Shown piece by piece: positions 21,808 through 33,329 of a stretch of 64,000 bases of DNA (positions are counted from its first letter, which is position 1; every line of letters starts with the position of its first letter). The notes beneath the pieces were generated by a model that saw only the letters and a program-made list of their open reading frames with translations, did not search any database and was not told the origin of the DNA. Source of the stretch: Catonia carolina (taxonomy: Eukaryota; Arthropoda; Insecta; Hemiptera; Achilidae). The DNA is taken from positions 50,993,227 to 51,057,226 of the forward strand of contig JAQMRL010000007.1 in assembly GCA_035578175.1 (NCBI GenBank), given 5' to 3'. The position numbers and the translations under genes are program-made.

Positions 21808-22750
21808 ACTTTCTCTTGCCTATATGAATATATAGGAAGGAAAGTATTGTTTTCATGTCGATTTTTCGAAATCGAGTTTTCACCGGATCTATACGTTTTC
21901 AGACCCCCTGAACCCAAAAAACATGTTTTTCGCGATTGGTCTGTGTGTGTGTCTGTGTGTCTGTGTGTGAACAGAATATCTCAAGAACGAAACATCGTAC
22001 GAACTTGAAACTTGAAACTTAAGTTACATACCACTACCGGACGCGACACGAACATTTTCATCAAAATCGGTCAACCGGAAGTAGTAGTTTATTCGTATAA
22101 TTTTTCAGTTTTTTGCGATTTTCTCAAAAACTGGTCCTACGATTTTTTTTAAAATCGCCTATTTTACTCAATTTTTTATTCTCTACAAGATAGGGTAGGC
22201 GCCATGTTTGCTGAAATTCTCGATGAGGCTGTTTTCACGTAAAAACGTTGTTTTTTTAAGATTACGGCTTTAATATAAATTTTAACGCAAAAACTTATAT
22301 AATAAAAGTTGTAGAGAATTTAAAAACCTACAACTTCTGTTTCAAACATTTTTTTGTATAAGGCTTAGTTTAGCGGTAATTTGCGATTTTCTGTTTTTTT
22401 TCTTACGAAAACGTGAGAAAAATCGATTTTTTAACATTTCGGTCTTAGTATGCATTTTACGACAAAAGTGTATATAATTAAATTTATAGAAAATTAAAAG
22501 ATCTACAACTTTTGTTTAGAGCATTTTTCTCTACAGAGCCTAGTTTAGCGTGAAAGCGTGATTTTCCGTATTTTTAAGCCAAACTGAGTTCGATTGTCAT
22601 TTTGCGTCATTCACTCATGATTAAAATAAGGTTATGTTTTTGAGGTTAGTTTTTGTTTATTTCTAATATTTTATTAATAATGTTAGGTTTATTATTAATC
22701 ATTTGCATTGGCAAGAGAAAGTTTTGTGAGTGTTTCACACCAGATTTTTT
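21808..22750 (+). mobile_element. Helentron-like element, copy L (complete)
   Basis: Starts actttctcttgcc after a T run and ends in the terminal hairpin and cagatttttt. Short interrupted (GT)n at 21,941-21,968. Almost identical, in inverse orientation, to copy K. Confidence 0.9.
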
Positions 22751-23282
22751 TAGTATAAAATACAAAATATCGACAAACATGTGTTATAATCTGTAAGAAA
22801 TGTCATACGTTTTGACATATAACTGTGTAGAAATAGATACAGAAACAGACGACATTATAAGAAGATCAATGTTTTAATGAATGTATTTAATCTATTTTAT
22901 CATTTATTTATTCAACGAGAATCCAAAAATGCATTTTCAACGCATGAACACAATGGTTTTCAAATTTAAATAAGCTCTATCTAAATGCAGATTTCCTGAA
23001 CTTCATTTCATTATAAAAGTTTTCATTATAATTTTATAAAAGTGAATTTCATTATAAAGTTTTCGTTATAAAAAGTCTTCATTACCGGGGACCTGTAAGA
23101 ACTACAATGAACATTTTCTTTTCATCTTAAACTTGTACTGCGAAGTGATAAGAAATGAATACTCAGGTTTTTCTTAGTGGTAATTTTTTACTACAAACAT
23201 TTTATTTCGTTTAAGACAAAATATTTTTTTAAAAGTTACCCATTTTGGAACCTTTTAATTGGTTGTTCCTTTTATCGTTATA
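22751..23282. other. Unassigned AT-rich spacer
   Basis: No gene. A local reiteration of ttcattataaa near 23,010-23,060 is low-complexity only. Confidence 0.4.
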
Positions 23283-23885
23283 CCGGGTGTTTTATTAAGG
23301 ACGCAACCCTGATTATAAGAAGATAGAAGTAATACATCGGTAAATTATCTGTCCCCCAATCGGTATGTTGGCAACAGTGTAGTCAAGGCCGACTACTTAG
23401 GACAGTTGAAATGTTCTAGTCAAGCATTAGTGTAGTGACAGTAGTCGTTTCGTTATATTGTGTCAGCAATGGTTTTTTCCAAGAAAGAACCGGGTGTTTT
23501 ATTAAGAACGCAACCCTATGTTAAAAACCACAATCTACGGCATATTTTTATTGTCTGTACTTTACAAATTATTTATTAATCTAAATTATTATTTTACAAA
23601 TGAATAGCAAATTGCAATGAAAACATTGTATTACTTCTATCTTCTTATAATCAGGGTTGCCCTTAATAAAACACCCGGTTCTTCCTTGGAAAAAACCATT
23701 GCTAACACAATATAACGAAACGACTGCTGTCACCACACTAATGCTTGACTGGAACATTTTAGCTGTCTTAAATAGTTGGCCTTGAGTACACTGTTGCCAA
23801 CATACCAATTGGGGGATAGAAAATTTACCGATGTATTACTTCTATCATCTTATAATCAGGGTTGCGTCCTTAATAAAACACCCGT
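23283..23885. mobile_element. Palindromic MITE with a second palindrome at its centre
   Basis: Outer arms 23,283-23,489 and 23,679-23,885 are inverted copies with ends ccgggtgttttattaaggac, and TA lies just outside (23,281-23,282; 23,886-23,887). The centre (23,490-23,678) has its own inverted ends, ccgggtgttttattaagaac and the complement of the same. The ccgggtgtttt start is shared with the fold-back at 1333 and fits Tc1/mariner-type MITEs. No transposase. Confidence 0.75.
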
Positions 23886-24017
23886 TAGTTGGCTTGTTGA
23901 GTTTCATCACTTTCATTGCATAAGTTTTATAATTAAAAAATAAGCAATTATGAACAACCAATATAATATTTAATATATCTTGAAAAATTTACAATCAATA
24001 CTTAAATTCATTATCTA

Positions 24018-24835
24018 AAAAAAATCTGGTGTGAAACCCTCACACAACTTACTCTTGCCAATGTAGATAATGAACAATATAACCTATGTTTAATCATGAG
24101 CAAACAATGTAAAATGAAAATCAACCTCTGTTGTACTTAAAAATACGGAAAATCACTAATTGACACTAAACTAGGCTCTATGAAGAAAATGCTAGAGATA
24201 AAAGTCGTAGACTTTTTTAATTTTCTATAACTTTAATTTTATAAACTTTTGTCGTAAAATGCATACTAAGGCCCAAACAATACACTACTAATACTACAAT
24301 ACAATACTAAGGCCGAAATTTAAAAAATCCCTTTTTTTACCGATTTTCATGAGAAAAAACAGAAAATCACTAATTTTTGATAAACTAAGCGTTGTAAAAA
24401 AATTTCAAATAAAAGTTGAAGGTTTCTAAATGTTCTACAACTTTGATGATACACATTTTTGTCTTAAAATGCGTAATAAGGCCACTATCTTAAGAAAACT
24501 ATTGTTTTTCTACGAGAGAACAGCCTCCCCAAGAATTTCAGCAGACATAGCGCTTATCCTATCTTGTAGAGCATAAAAATGTAGTAAACGAGGCGATTTA
24601 AAAAAATTCATAGGAGTCATTGTTGAGAAAATTGCAAAACAGTAAAAAATAAACTACTACTTCCGGTTGACCGATTTTAATGAAAATGTTTGTGTCGCGT
24701 CCTCCGTGGTACTTAACTTAAGTTTCAAGTTTCAACTTCGTACGATGTTCCGTTCTTGAGATATTTTGCTCACACTCACAAAAGACGAAGAGACAGAAAC
24801 AGACACAGCATTCTTTTAAAAAAATAGCTTTTAGC
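24018..24835 (-). mobile_element. Helentron-like element, copy H (old, 5' end lost)
   Basis: 3' hairpin end aaaaaatctggtgtgaaacc at 24,018; body diverged with small indels, including a short internal reiteration of actaatactacaataca at about 24,285. Ends in a decayed microsatellite (cacaaaagacgaagagacag). The 5' terminus is not found. Confidence 0.75.
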
Positions 24836-25271
24836 TATTGAAACATATTTTTACCGACTAATGTGTGAGTGAAAAAACTAATCGTACGAAGATTAAACTT
24901 GGAATGTAAGTAAAATTATGTAAAGTTCGGTACCATGAGAAAACCCGACAAAAATAATTTAATCAAAATCAGTCCACCGGAAGTAGCCAGTTTATTCGTG
25001 CGATTTGTAACTTTTTGCAATTTTCTTTAAAACTGTTGCAATGATTTTAATGAAAATTGCCCCGTTTACTACATTTATTGTCCTCTACAAGATGAAATAA
25101 GATGCAGGTCTGGGAAAATGCGTGGGAGGGGAATTAGCTCCCATGGTAAAAACTTATTATTTTATGACTGCGGCTCCAATATTCACTGTAGGCCAAAAGC
25201 GTATACAATCAAGATTGTAGAGAATTTTAAAAATTTAGGTACAACTTTCATTTTATTCAGGTTTCTCTATA

Positions 25272-26637
25272 CAGGGTGATTATAAATGAAATGACAGTTT
25301 CCATAGCTTATAGAAAATTTATTTTTGAAAAGTTAAGGTAATTACTTAAATGATTATATAGAAAAATTCATTAAGTTTTTATTAAAAATATTTACAGATG
25401 TTGAATGTGTGCACCATTTGTAACACGACAGATATCACACGGTAGTCAAATTCTTCTCACACACGATTAAGCATGTGACGGTCAACTGTGGCAAGAGTAT
25501 GTGCGATACGTTGTTTTAGATCATCGATATCTACAGGAAGCGGTGGTACAAAAACTTTGGTCTTTTACATAACCCCTTAAGAAAAGGTCGCAGAGCGTTA
25601 ATTCTGGACAACGAGGTGGTCACGGCGTAAACTCAAAGTTTTCCTCACTTGCACGGCCGATCCATCGTCTAGGAAGACGTTCATCAAGATAATTTCTGAC
25701 CTGTAAGTGCCAGTGAGGCGGAGCTCCATCTTGTACAAAAATGAAGTTATCACTATCTTCCTGGAGTTGATGCATTAACCATTCGTTTAACATGTCCAGA
25801 TAAATTACTCCGGTTACTGACACTTCGTGAAAGAAGAACGGCCCGTAAACCTTTTCACGAGATAATTCGCAAAAGACGTTTACTTTAGGGGAATCGCGTG
25901 TATGCTGTAAAGTTATTTTTGGGTTTTCCGTGCCCTATATTCTAACATTATGTCTATTAACTTTTCCACTAATGTGAAAATTACATTCATCACTGAAAAT
26001 TGGGCGATTAAAGAATGCGTCGTCATTTTCAACACAATGTTGCATCTCCAGGCAAAAATTTTTACGTACGACTTTATCACTGGTATTTAAACTTTGTACA
26101 AACTGCAATTTATAAGGTGTCATTTTCATTCGTTTCCGCAGAATTTTCCGTCCAGTCGGTTGAGGAATTTGCAATTCTAAACTTGCTGATCTAGTTGATT
26201 TTCCTGGACTTCATACATAAACATCACAAACACTATCAATTTGTTCTTCTGTAACAGAAGGTCTTCCAGTACTCTTCCTTTTACACAGACATCCACTGTT
26301 TTCAAAATGTTTATACCAGTCATAGATTGAGTGCCTTGTTAGTGGTGGTTTACCGTATCTTGTTCTGAAATGACGTTGCACAACCATAACCGAGTTTTTT
26401 TTGGCTAATTCAAGAACACAATAAGCTTTCTCCAATTTAGTGGCGGCTATTTTGCTCGACTGGTCGTTGTAACATTAGCCAACAACAAAATGCTAGCAAC
26501 AGTTGGTAAATGTTGGTACAAACCAACATAAACTTTAAAAAATTCCCTACAAACCTATATCATTTACTATATTCAAATACACCAGTTTGATGTTTAAGAA
26601 GCTGTCGAAAGTGTCTATTTCATTTATAATCACTCTG
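25272..26637 (-). mobile_element. mariner-like transposon (full length, decayed)
   Basis: Flanked by TA (25,270-25,271; 26,638-26,639). Terminal inverted repeats cagggtgattataaatgaaa and, in complement, cagagtgattataaatgaaa are nearly identical. Length 1366 bp is normal for a complete mariner. It carries the transposase pseudogene on the minus strand and sits in an old Helentron-like copy, so it is younger than that copy. Confidence 0.85.
25290..26435 (-). pseudogene. mariner-like transposase pseudogene
   Basis: Would cut and rejoin its own element at TA sites. Read from 26,435 downward: an N-terminal helix-turn-helix (about 26,211-26,435: MEKAYCVLELA, then HSIYDWYKHFENSGCLCK and STGRPSVTEEQ); the linker motif KMTPYKLQFVQSLN (about 26,110); the first catalytic Asp in IFSDECNF (about 25,985); the second in FVQDGAPPHW (about 25,730). 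After a TGA (FEFTP-stop, where the family has Trp) comes PPRCPELTLCDLFL with the third Asp (about 25,590). All three acidic positions survive, but there are stops and at least two frame changes between blocks, so it is dead. The C-terminal end (DICRVTNGAHIQHL-like) reaches to about 25,390. The HTH and motif style match the DUF4817-bearing mariner group of insects. Confidence 0.85.
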
Positions 26638-26725
26638 TAGTGTTAATTAGCGTCAATTAGTGATACTCATATTCAATAGAGTTTGGTTTTCATCTTACGT
26701 CATTCACTCATCATTAAACATTATT

Positions 26726-27317
26726 GTGACAAATAAGCGGACAATAAGTTTTGACAGGTGTGATTGGTTGCTGTTCGAGCGTGGGCGTCGCTGTAGGTCT
26801 ATTTGATTTTTTTTTCTAAACTAGAGTAGAAGATGCTGTGTATTTATTTATCTAGAATAGTATTTGTTATTATATTTTATTATTTTTTCTGTTGTATTCC
26901 TGGTTTTTTTCTAGAAATATCAGAGTAGGATATAAAAACAACTGGCTCTATTGTCGGGCAGTTCAGAATTAATTGGACAAAATAAAGAAAAGTTGTCAGT
27001 TCGTAAACAGGTTCCATTGTGAATCAGAGTTATAAGGTGTTGTCTACTGTGTTAATTAGATCCGGTTTATCGCTTAATAGAAACCGATTTGGCGGTGATA
27101 AGGAAATAGTATAGAAAAAATTGTTATCTTTGTGTTCAAGAACAAGGTAAGAAATGTATTCATGAAGTATTTGCTTGTCAATGGCCATATTTCCTATTTT
27201 GTTTAGTTTAAGTCTTGAAGTATTAAAACATTCCGTAGGCCTAATTTACTTATTCTTCTATTAAATTAAGTAATTTAATTGGAATTTTCTTGTAGTTGTA
27301 ACCCTAATAATTTATTG
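26726..27317 (+). other. Unassigned stretch with promoter-like motifs
   Basis: No reading frame. A TATA-like gatataaaaac (26,929-26,939) lies about 30 bp before an initiator-like ggcagttcagaa (26,958-26,969). A donor-like aacaaggtaagaaatg occurs at 27,142-27,157. These could mark a transposon or LTR promoter, or be chance in AT-rich DNA. Confidence 0.25.
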
Positions 27318-27715
27318 TTGTTTAGGTCATCAGCTGAAAGGCTGGTTTGAACCTGTAGAGGTTTTACTAAGTAAAACGAGGAGTGAGGTTTACCATGCCT
27401 TCCTCACTGAGTTGAAAGAGTATGGTTATCAGCATGTCAGGCCCTCCGAAAAGCACCCACTTTCCACCCTGAAAATGACACATTCACTTCATTTACCACA
27501 GGGTCAGGCTGTATATATAGTGAAATTCATTACTCTCAGAGGAAATAACTCTGACTAGAGTCTTCTACAGCTCTACATCTTCCATTCTTAAAAAATTTAG
27601 TCATATATTTGGCTGACTATGTGATAAGAAACAAAACTATGTATTTTAGCCCTGTAACGAACAGATTGAGTGTAAATAATTTGACACTCCACCTGTCTGT
27701 AATGGGCAGGAATGA
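27318..27715 (+). repeat. Interspersed repeat 'a' (~400 bp), copy 1
   Basis: Begins gttgtttaggtcatcagctg and ends near ctccacctgtctgtaatggg. Related copies lie at 33,330-33,560, 36,241-36,648 and 62,266-62,640. Shared blocks include aaaacgaggagtgaggt, agtgaaattcattactctca and ataactctga. Class unknown: no terminal inverted repeats or poly-A, and no convincing protein. Confidence 0.65.
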
Positions 27716-27769
27716 TTTATTATAATAGTTAATTTGTTAATAAATTCTTGTAAAAGGTTTTTTAGAGGC

Positions 27770-27812
27770 TGGCAAGGGAAGGTTGTGTGAGTATTTTACA
27801 CAAGATTTTTGT
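27770..27812 (+). mobile_element. Isolated Helentron-like 3' terminus
   Basis: ggcaagggaaggttgtgtga, then gtattttacacaagattttt, is a diverged family 3' end with the terminal hairpin; no body adjoins it on the left. It may be the displaced end of copy I (24,845-26,725). Confidence 0.55.
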
Positions 27813-27862
27813 TCTCGTATAGCCGAAAGTTTAACTTCAAGCTTTTGGGGATTCATCATTTA

Positions 27863-28730
27863 AAAAAATCTGTTGGGAAACAATCAAATAACTTTCTATT
27901 GCCAGGGTAAATAGTTAAATCACAACTTATGTTTAATCATAAGTAAAAATTAATCATGAGTGAATGTCGACTAATGAAAATTAAGCTCTGTTCGGCTTCG
28001 ATTTTGATGAGCTAAATACAAAAAAAAAACACTAGCTGGTGCTAAACTAGAATCTATAGAAAAAAATGTTCTAGGTTTTTAATTTTCATTACCCACACTT
28101 TTGTCGTAAAATGTAGTAAGGCCGCAATCTTAATAATCCCATTTCTTTACCTATTTTAATGAGCAAAAATCACTAATTGACGCTTAACTAAGCGTTGTAG
28201 AAAACAATGTTTGTAATGAACGTTTTAAGTTTTTTAATTTCCTACAACTTTGTTTACATACGCTTTTGCCCTAAAATTCGTATTAAGGCTGCAATCTCAA
28301 AAAAAAAACACTTTTTACCCCGAGAGCACAGACCCCCTCAAGAATTTTAGCATACATGGCGCTCACGCTATCTCGTAGAGCAAAAAAGTACTAAAAAAGG
28401 CAATTTAAAAAAATTGTAATGACTGTTTTGGAGAAAATCGGAAAAAAATAAAACATTTCACGAATAAACTATCACTTCCGGTTGACCGATTTTAATGTAA
28501 ATGTTTATATTGGATACCCACCCGCATGGTAACTAACTGAAGTTTCTACTTTGCCGTTTTCCGTTTTTTGATTTATTTTGTTTACACACACAGACAGACA
28601 CGCTGATGAATCGGTTAAAAATAAAGTTTTTTGAGCTCAGAAGATTTTAAAACGTGTATTTTCGATAAAAAGCCGATTTCGAAAAATCGAAATTAAACAT
28701 AGCTATCTTTCAAATAGGGCAAGTGAAAGT
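27863..28730 (-). mobile_element. Helentron-like element, copy R (oldest near-complete)
   Basis: Runs from aaaaaatctgttgggaaaca at 27,863 to gcaagtgaaagt at 28,730, with most family blocks recognisable but heavily substituted (for example cacttccggttgaccgattt). The microsatellite is reduced to cacacacagacagacac. It marks an older wave of the same family. Confidence 0.7.
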
Positions 28731-30079
28731 AATAGGAAATAAAGTGAGTAAAAAAAGAACTGCTGGAAAATTAGTGCGGTTTACAGACATTATTTAGGAC
28801 GAGGAGAGGTACGAGAAGGACGGAGACATGTTGGTTGCCATACCAGAATTTCTACAGGGTGTTGGCTGCCACTCATTAAATACGTTAATTGTTTTTTACT
28901 CTTGACTCTTACAACTCAAGACTAATGAAATTAACCAACTTATATTTACTTGACTACACATTTAACAATGCCATATTTGTCTTTTTAACTTTTTTATTGT
29001 GGTCCTAACATAACAATAACAAGATGTCATTAAAAATATTAATTTTCAAAAGACCGTAGAAAATTGTTAACCTGCCAGACCAATCTACCAATAACTTAAC
29101 AACTTAACAAATTAAATAAAAATTATGATTGTTTTAGACTAAACATTTCGCATTCGTACCTTCACGGCTTTTTAACTTGCAATATTTCCACTGTGATATT
29201 AATGGAGTGGAAGATTACAAACGATTCGGTTGTATTGATGGATAAGCTAGCGATAAAAAATATTTTACATTGGAAGACAAACAACAAATCCAAGTTGTTT
29301 ATGGGATGTTTGGTGTTGAAAATAATAATTTGTTGGAGTAACAAAATGGAGTTTTTGAAAAATTCAGACTGTGGTAATCTTGGTACCACAGTAAAATCCC
29401 GCTTATCCATTTTATACGTCGCGGCACAACAATTATAATGCTAAAACGCGAATGATTACGAAAACATTCATGAAAGATAATTTTTTTTAGATTTATTTAA
29501 AGTCTCATCGACTACTAGGTCATTAGCGACCACGAGACATGAATGTAGCCTACACAGTAATACAAAGAAAACATATATATCTACAATGTGATCATTGATA
29601 CAAAGAATTAAATCACAGATTCAATGAAAATTCATACAAAATAAAATGAAAAATTAGATAAAATATAGAATGATACAATGAAAATGACGGTAGCTGTTGC
29701 CGGTATTCTTTGTATGTTATAGGCTACTAATTCTGAAAGATACACATTTCAGATTAATAAATTAAAAAAGATTTATAAAATAAAAATTAATAAACAGATT
29801 TTCTCCACCCCTTCGTGACATTAAAAAAATTATAGCTTATGTTCATTCCGATTATGTCCAGAACCTAAATTCATTGAAATTCATTGAATTTGGTATAGTG
29901 GTTCTTGCATGATGTCGTAACGGACGAACAGACAAAAATTCAGCTGAATTATTTTTAGTGTTTACTTGGTAGATCTGCCGTAGAACAAAAACGTGGGAAT
30001 TTCGAAAAATTGTACAGACAAAATCACTATTTTAATTATATAGATAGAACAAACAGAAAAAGCAGGACTACAAGGTTCC
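28731..30079. other. Unassigned AT-rich region
   Basis: No gene supported. Two overlapping open frames near 29,162-29,438 on opposite strands have no recognisable domain. 29,490-29,570 (aaagtctcatcgactactag, gtcattagcgaccacgagac) has the look of a repeat end but no second copy was found here. Confidence 0.4.
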
Positions 30080-30723
30080 TTCAAGATAACTAAATACATA
30101 ACAAACATCAAAACAGCCACGCGTCACTTGAAGACTCAATAAGGAAAAATAGCAAAAATAAATAGCTTCAAGTACCTCGGGGAAATAATACAACCAAAGA
30201 ACAGCGAAAAGGAAGCGAACAACAACAGACGAGGAAAGATGGCCTGTGCACTCCGAGGAACTCACTTACATGAGAAGAAAGCACTCTCAAGACAAGCCAA
30301 GATTAGACATTATAATACTGTGATTAAACCTGTGTGTCTGCACGCGAGTGAGTGCCTTAGAATGACCGGGTAGCAGCCTCCCCGGTCATTCTTAGAGAGC
30401 AGTGTCTTAGAGAAGCCGAGAAATTTGAAAAAAAAAATCCTTTGAAAAAATTTGAAGAAAAAATGTACAAGACACTTAGGCAATGTATAGACACAGAATG
30501 GATGACAATCGTTTGGCAAAACAAATTTTTAAGACACAACACTCGACCTAAGGTGTCAGATAAATGGTTTCAAGAAGTCATAAATGATATTGAGAAAACC
30601 AGAATAAACCGAGAAACCTTAAAAAACCGAACCAAATTCAGACAACTAATTACGAACTTTAAGGGCTTTCATGAAGAGCAAAAACAGAACGATGGGTGGA
30701 CAGAAAAAAGAAGAAAAGCCTAG
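30080..30723 (+). pseudogene. LINE reverse-transcriptase C-terminal fragment
   Basis: About 30,140-30,350 reads KINSFKYLGEIIQ...KIRHYNTVIKPVCLHASECL, the post-catalytic part of a non-LTR reverse transcriptase (the YLG motif followed by a thumb-like region). After a short palindromic interruption (agaatgaccggg/cccggtcattct, 30,360-30,392) an open frame at 30,442-30,723 gives EEKMYKTLRQCIDTEWM, PKVSDKWFQEVIND and KFRQLITNFKGFHEE, ending GWTEKRRKA. That is the usual LINE C-terminus before the stop. The catalytic YADD region is absent (5' truncation), there is a stop near 30,136 and the halves are in different frames. Dead copy, no target duplication identified. Confidence 0.65.
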
Positions 30724-31974
30724 TGACGAATGCTGAGAATGTGGGCTGCAAAAAGATCTCCCAGAAACGTCTAGTCACCTCTCGAGGTCCGACATTGGCC
30801 CTATACAAAGGAAAAAAATAGAAGCTGCATTGGTAAATATTCTCCTTTCTGTCTTAATATATACAGTTTGCTCTCTTTAAATAACCTATTGTTCTATTTT
30901 TGCGTTATTTAAAAACTGGTAATTAATAGATAAGAAACAGTTAAGATGACTTGTGAAAGTGAACACTGCAAAACAGACTTTTTTTTACAATTATGCAATT
31001 ATTAATAGATATGGCTGTCCTGGTCAAGGTTTTTTCAGTTTCCTTTGACTATTCCAAGCGAAGGACTGGTCAGCCTCCTTCTTGCGTTCTGTGCAGTAGC
31101 GTAACCTTCCCAATCCCTATTCCAAAATTTGAAATGTTATATTAAGGTAATGTATATGTTTTTGTGAGAATAAAAGTTTATTTATTTACTTAATTACTGA
31201 AATATATACATCGTGCTACTAAATTCTATTACTGTAACATATATACTTTCTACTGATCAATTTTTTCCTGCTACTAATAACATTATTAATGTGATTTAAA
31301 CCTAAATAGGTTGGGCGATCTATTTCTATACCAGCTCATACTACTTTCCCCTACGGTTCAGGGCTTACCGACACTTACACTTTGGGTAGTGCTTCATAAA
31401 CGGGCTCGATATCTTTTGGAACTAGCAGACCACGAAGAGGATTGTACAAGAAAACACAAAAACTATCCAATAATCAACTCACCTTATTCGATTTCTCTCC
31501 ATTAAGTCCATTTCGTTATTAACATTAAGTTACCTCAATATGGCCCCTGTCCACCGGTTTTACCCGCACTACACACCTAAATTGTACTGTACACTACTTG
31601 TAATGTCATTAACACTACGATACACACTCTTAACCCGAACACACTGAAGACTGTTCTACAAGACCCTATCGTCCCTTTTAACTACCTGTTCACCATGCCT
31701 CTAGTCCGGACCGGTACACTCTTCTTCACACCCACTAGGGTTGAAAAGAATTTCACAACCACTGTTAACAACGCTAAGGCATATTTTCTCTTTATTGTTT
31801 GTTACTGCCTGATATCCGCCCTGATAACCTCTTTCCAAAGTTTTGTACTTGGTAACTGCTCACCTCGCTTCTGTACTGAAATTAAAACTACTATATCTAC
31901 AACTAATATTAACCTAATAATACCGGAATAATAGGAACGTGGTAGTTATGTATTTATAGGGCTCTTCACCGATT
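30724..31974. other. Unassigned region, partly C-rich
   Basis: 31,100-31,200 ends in agtttatttatttacttaat and may be a LINE tail. 31,300-31,930 is unusually C- and pyrimidine-rich on the plus strand with two medium open frames (31,311-31,505; 31,695-31,931) that match no domain I recognise. Confidence 0.4.
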
Positions 31975-32110
31975 TAAACAACTTCCTTTTTGGTAGCAAT
32001 TTTTAAAATTCTCATCTATCATTTTCCTTTGTTCGTCCGTCCGTCACACCCAAAAGTCAGAAATTACATGATATAGCAACAAACTGTTTTCAGATTCGTA
32101 ATTTACACAA
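31975..32110 (+). repeat. Interspersed repeat 'b' (copy 1)
   Basis: ctcatctatcattttccttt, gttcgtccgtccgtcac and cagattcgtaatttacac recur in the complement of 44,290-44,430 (ctatcattttcctatatcca, cggattcgtaatctatac). About 130 bp, class unknown. Confidence 0.55.
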
Positions 32111-32704
32111 AAAATTTAGTGGGTTTGAAGTTTCGGTTTTGATCGATTGTGGCCCAAAACCGGAAGTCAAGAAATCAAAGTCGGAATTTGGAAACAAAAA
32201 TGATGTCATTCGATTCCTCTTAAAAAGTAGCTTTTGTATTTAGCTTTTCTCTTAGCTTTCTTACGAAAGCTAAGTGAGCTTGATCCCTTTATGAGGAAGG
32301 ATAACTCCTAGTTAAGTGAACACGCAATGTGACTTCTCGGGCCGACGACTTTTTTTTTTAGAAAAAGTTGCCACCATCCATGAGACGCGTCTTCTCATGA
32401 AAAGGATTTTTATTAATACATTATGTTTGCTAAATCCGAATCCGAAGTTAATTTTTCAAATTACTGTAAAATTATTTATAAGCTCTTTTTTTTCATCGAC
32501 TGAGATAACCTCACTTTACCGCAACTTTTTCATTTACGTTACACTGCAAATTCAGAAGAATCCGGTTAATTGGGACACTCATGTCCAGGTACAAAATGTC
32601 CCTATAAAGCTGCTCTCCTGATAAAACGAGGTGAAATATTATAGGGTATATAAGATGTAGTATAAATTTATAGTAAGAGAATTGAACATTATTTAAGTTA
32701 TATA
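32111..32704. other. Unassigned spacer
   Basis: No gene. 32,240-32,280 has a small palindrome (ttagctttc, tacgaaagctaag). An open frame at 32,316-32,621 has no recognised domain. Confidence 0.35.
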
Positions 32705-33329
32705 GGGTGATTCAAAAATATACGGCAATCTCTTGGGATCTCATTCTATAGCTAAAAATAAGAAAAAAAGTTCACATAAACATATGCCTGAAAACGCTTA
32801 GTTAGCGAGTTACGGCTAGCGAAAAATTTCACCTAGAACTCTGTACCCTCGGTGAAGTAAGGCCGTATAAAAATGTTAAAGGTAGTTAAAAAGATACAAA
32901 TACGATTGTTTCTTATGTTTTGTAATCTGAAAAATTGCATAAAATTGGTTCCAGAGCTGTAAAAGCAATACGTTCAGAGATATCTTACATAAAACACAAG
33001 AATTGGTGCAAAGAAATAACACATTTTTGTGTTTAACGTAAGATTACTTCTATAAATGGTAAATAAAGGTGTATTTTTTCTTAAATAAATTTGTAGAAAA
33101 TTTAATTCTGAAAAGATTCATGTGAATTACTCAGGAAAAAAATGAATAATAGATATTGAAATTTCGCTTTATTTAAAATCAAAACAAACGCACATAAAAC
33201 GCACATTCTTAACTGCATAGGTTGGGAGTAACAGCTGATTTATCAGCTGTTACTCCCAACCTACATATTAGTTAATATTTTATGCAGTTAAGAATGTGCG
33301 TTTTATGTGCGTCTGTTTTGATTTTAAAT
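32705..33329. mobile_element. Fold-back element, third copy, right arm truncated
   Basis: Left arm complete from gggtgattcaaaaatatacg (TATA just outside) to the central hairpin at 33,219-33,263, which matches the other copies. The right arm stops at 33,329 (gtctgttttgattttaaat), where repeat 'a' begins. It has no Helentron-like insertion and gives the uninterrupted left-arm sequence for the family. Confidence 0.8.

Larger units (their letters stand above)
24845..26725 (+). mobile_element. Helentron-like element, copy I (old), split by a mariner
   Basis: 24,845-25,269 aligns with the family from the microsatellite side (ccgactaatgtgtgagtg, aaaatcagtccaccggaagt). 26,640-26,725 continues it (gttaattagcgtcaattagt, cgtcattcactcat). 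The mariner at 25,272-26,637 fills the gap. A decayed 3' end at about 27,770-27,812 may belong to it. Confidence 0.65.

Noticed and set aside
23581..23808. 75-codon minus-strand open frame
   Set aside because: Lies wholly within the Russian-doll palindromic MITE.
26211..26435. Separate small DNA-binding gene (HTH protein)
   Set aside because: It is the N-terminus of the mariner transposase pseudogene, in line with its catalytic blocks and within the element's TIRs.
29162..29438. Overlapping open frames on both strands near 29.2-29.4 kb
   Set aside because: No domain, no splice signals and AT-biased composition; lengths are expected by chance.
30310..30542. Minus-strand open frames at 30.3-30.5 kb
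   Set aside because: They are antisense to the LINE fragment at 30,080-30,723.
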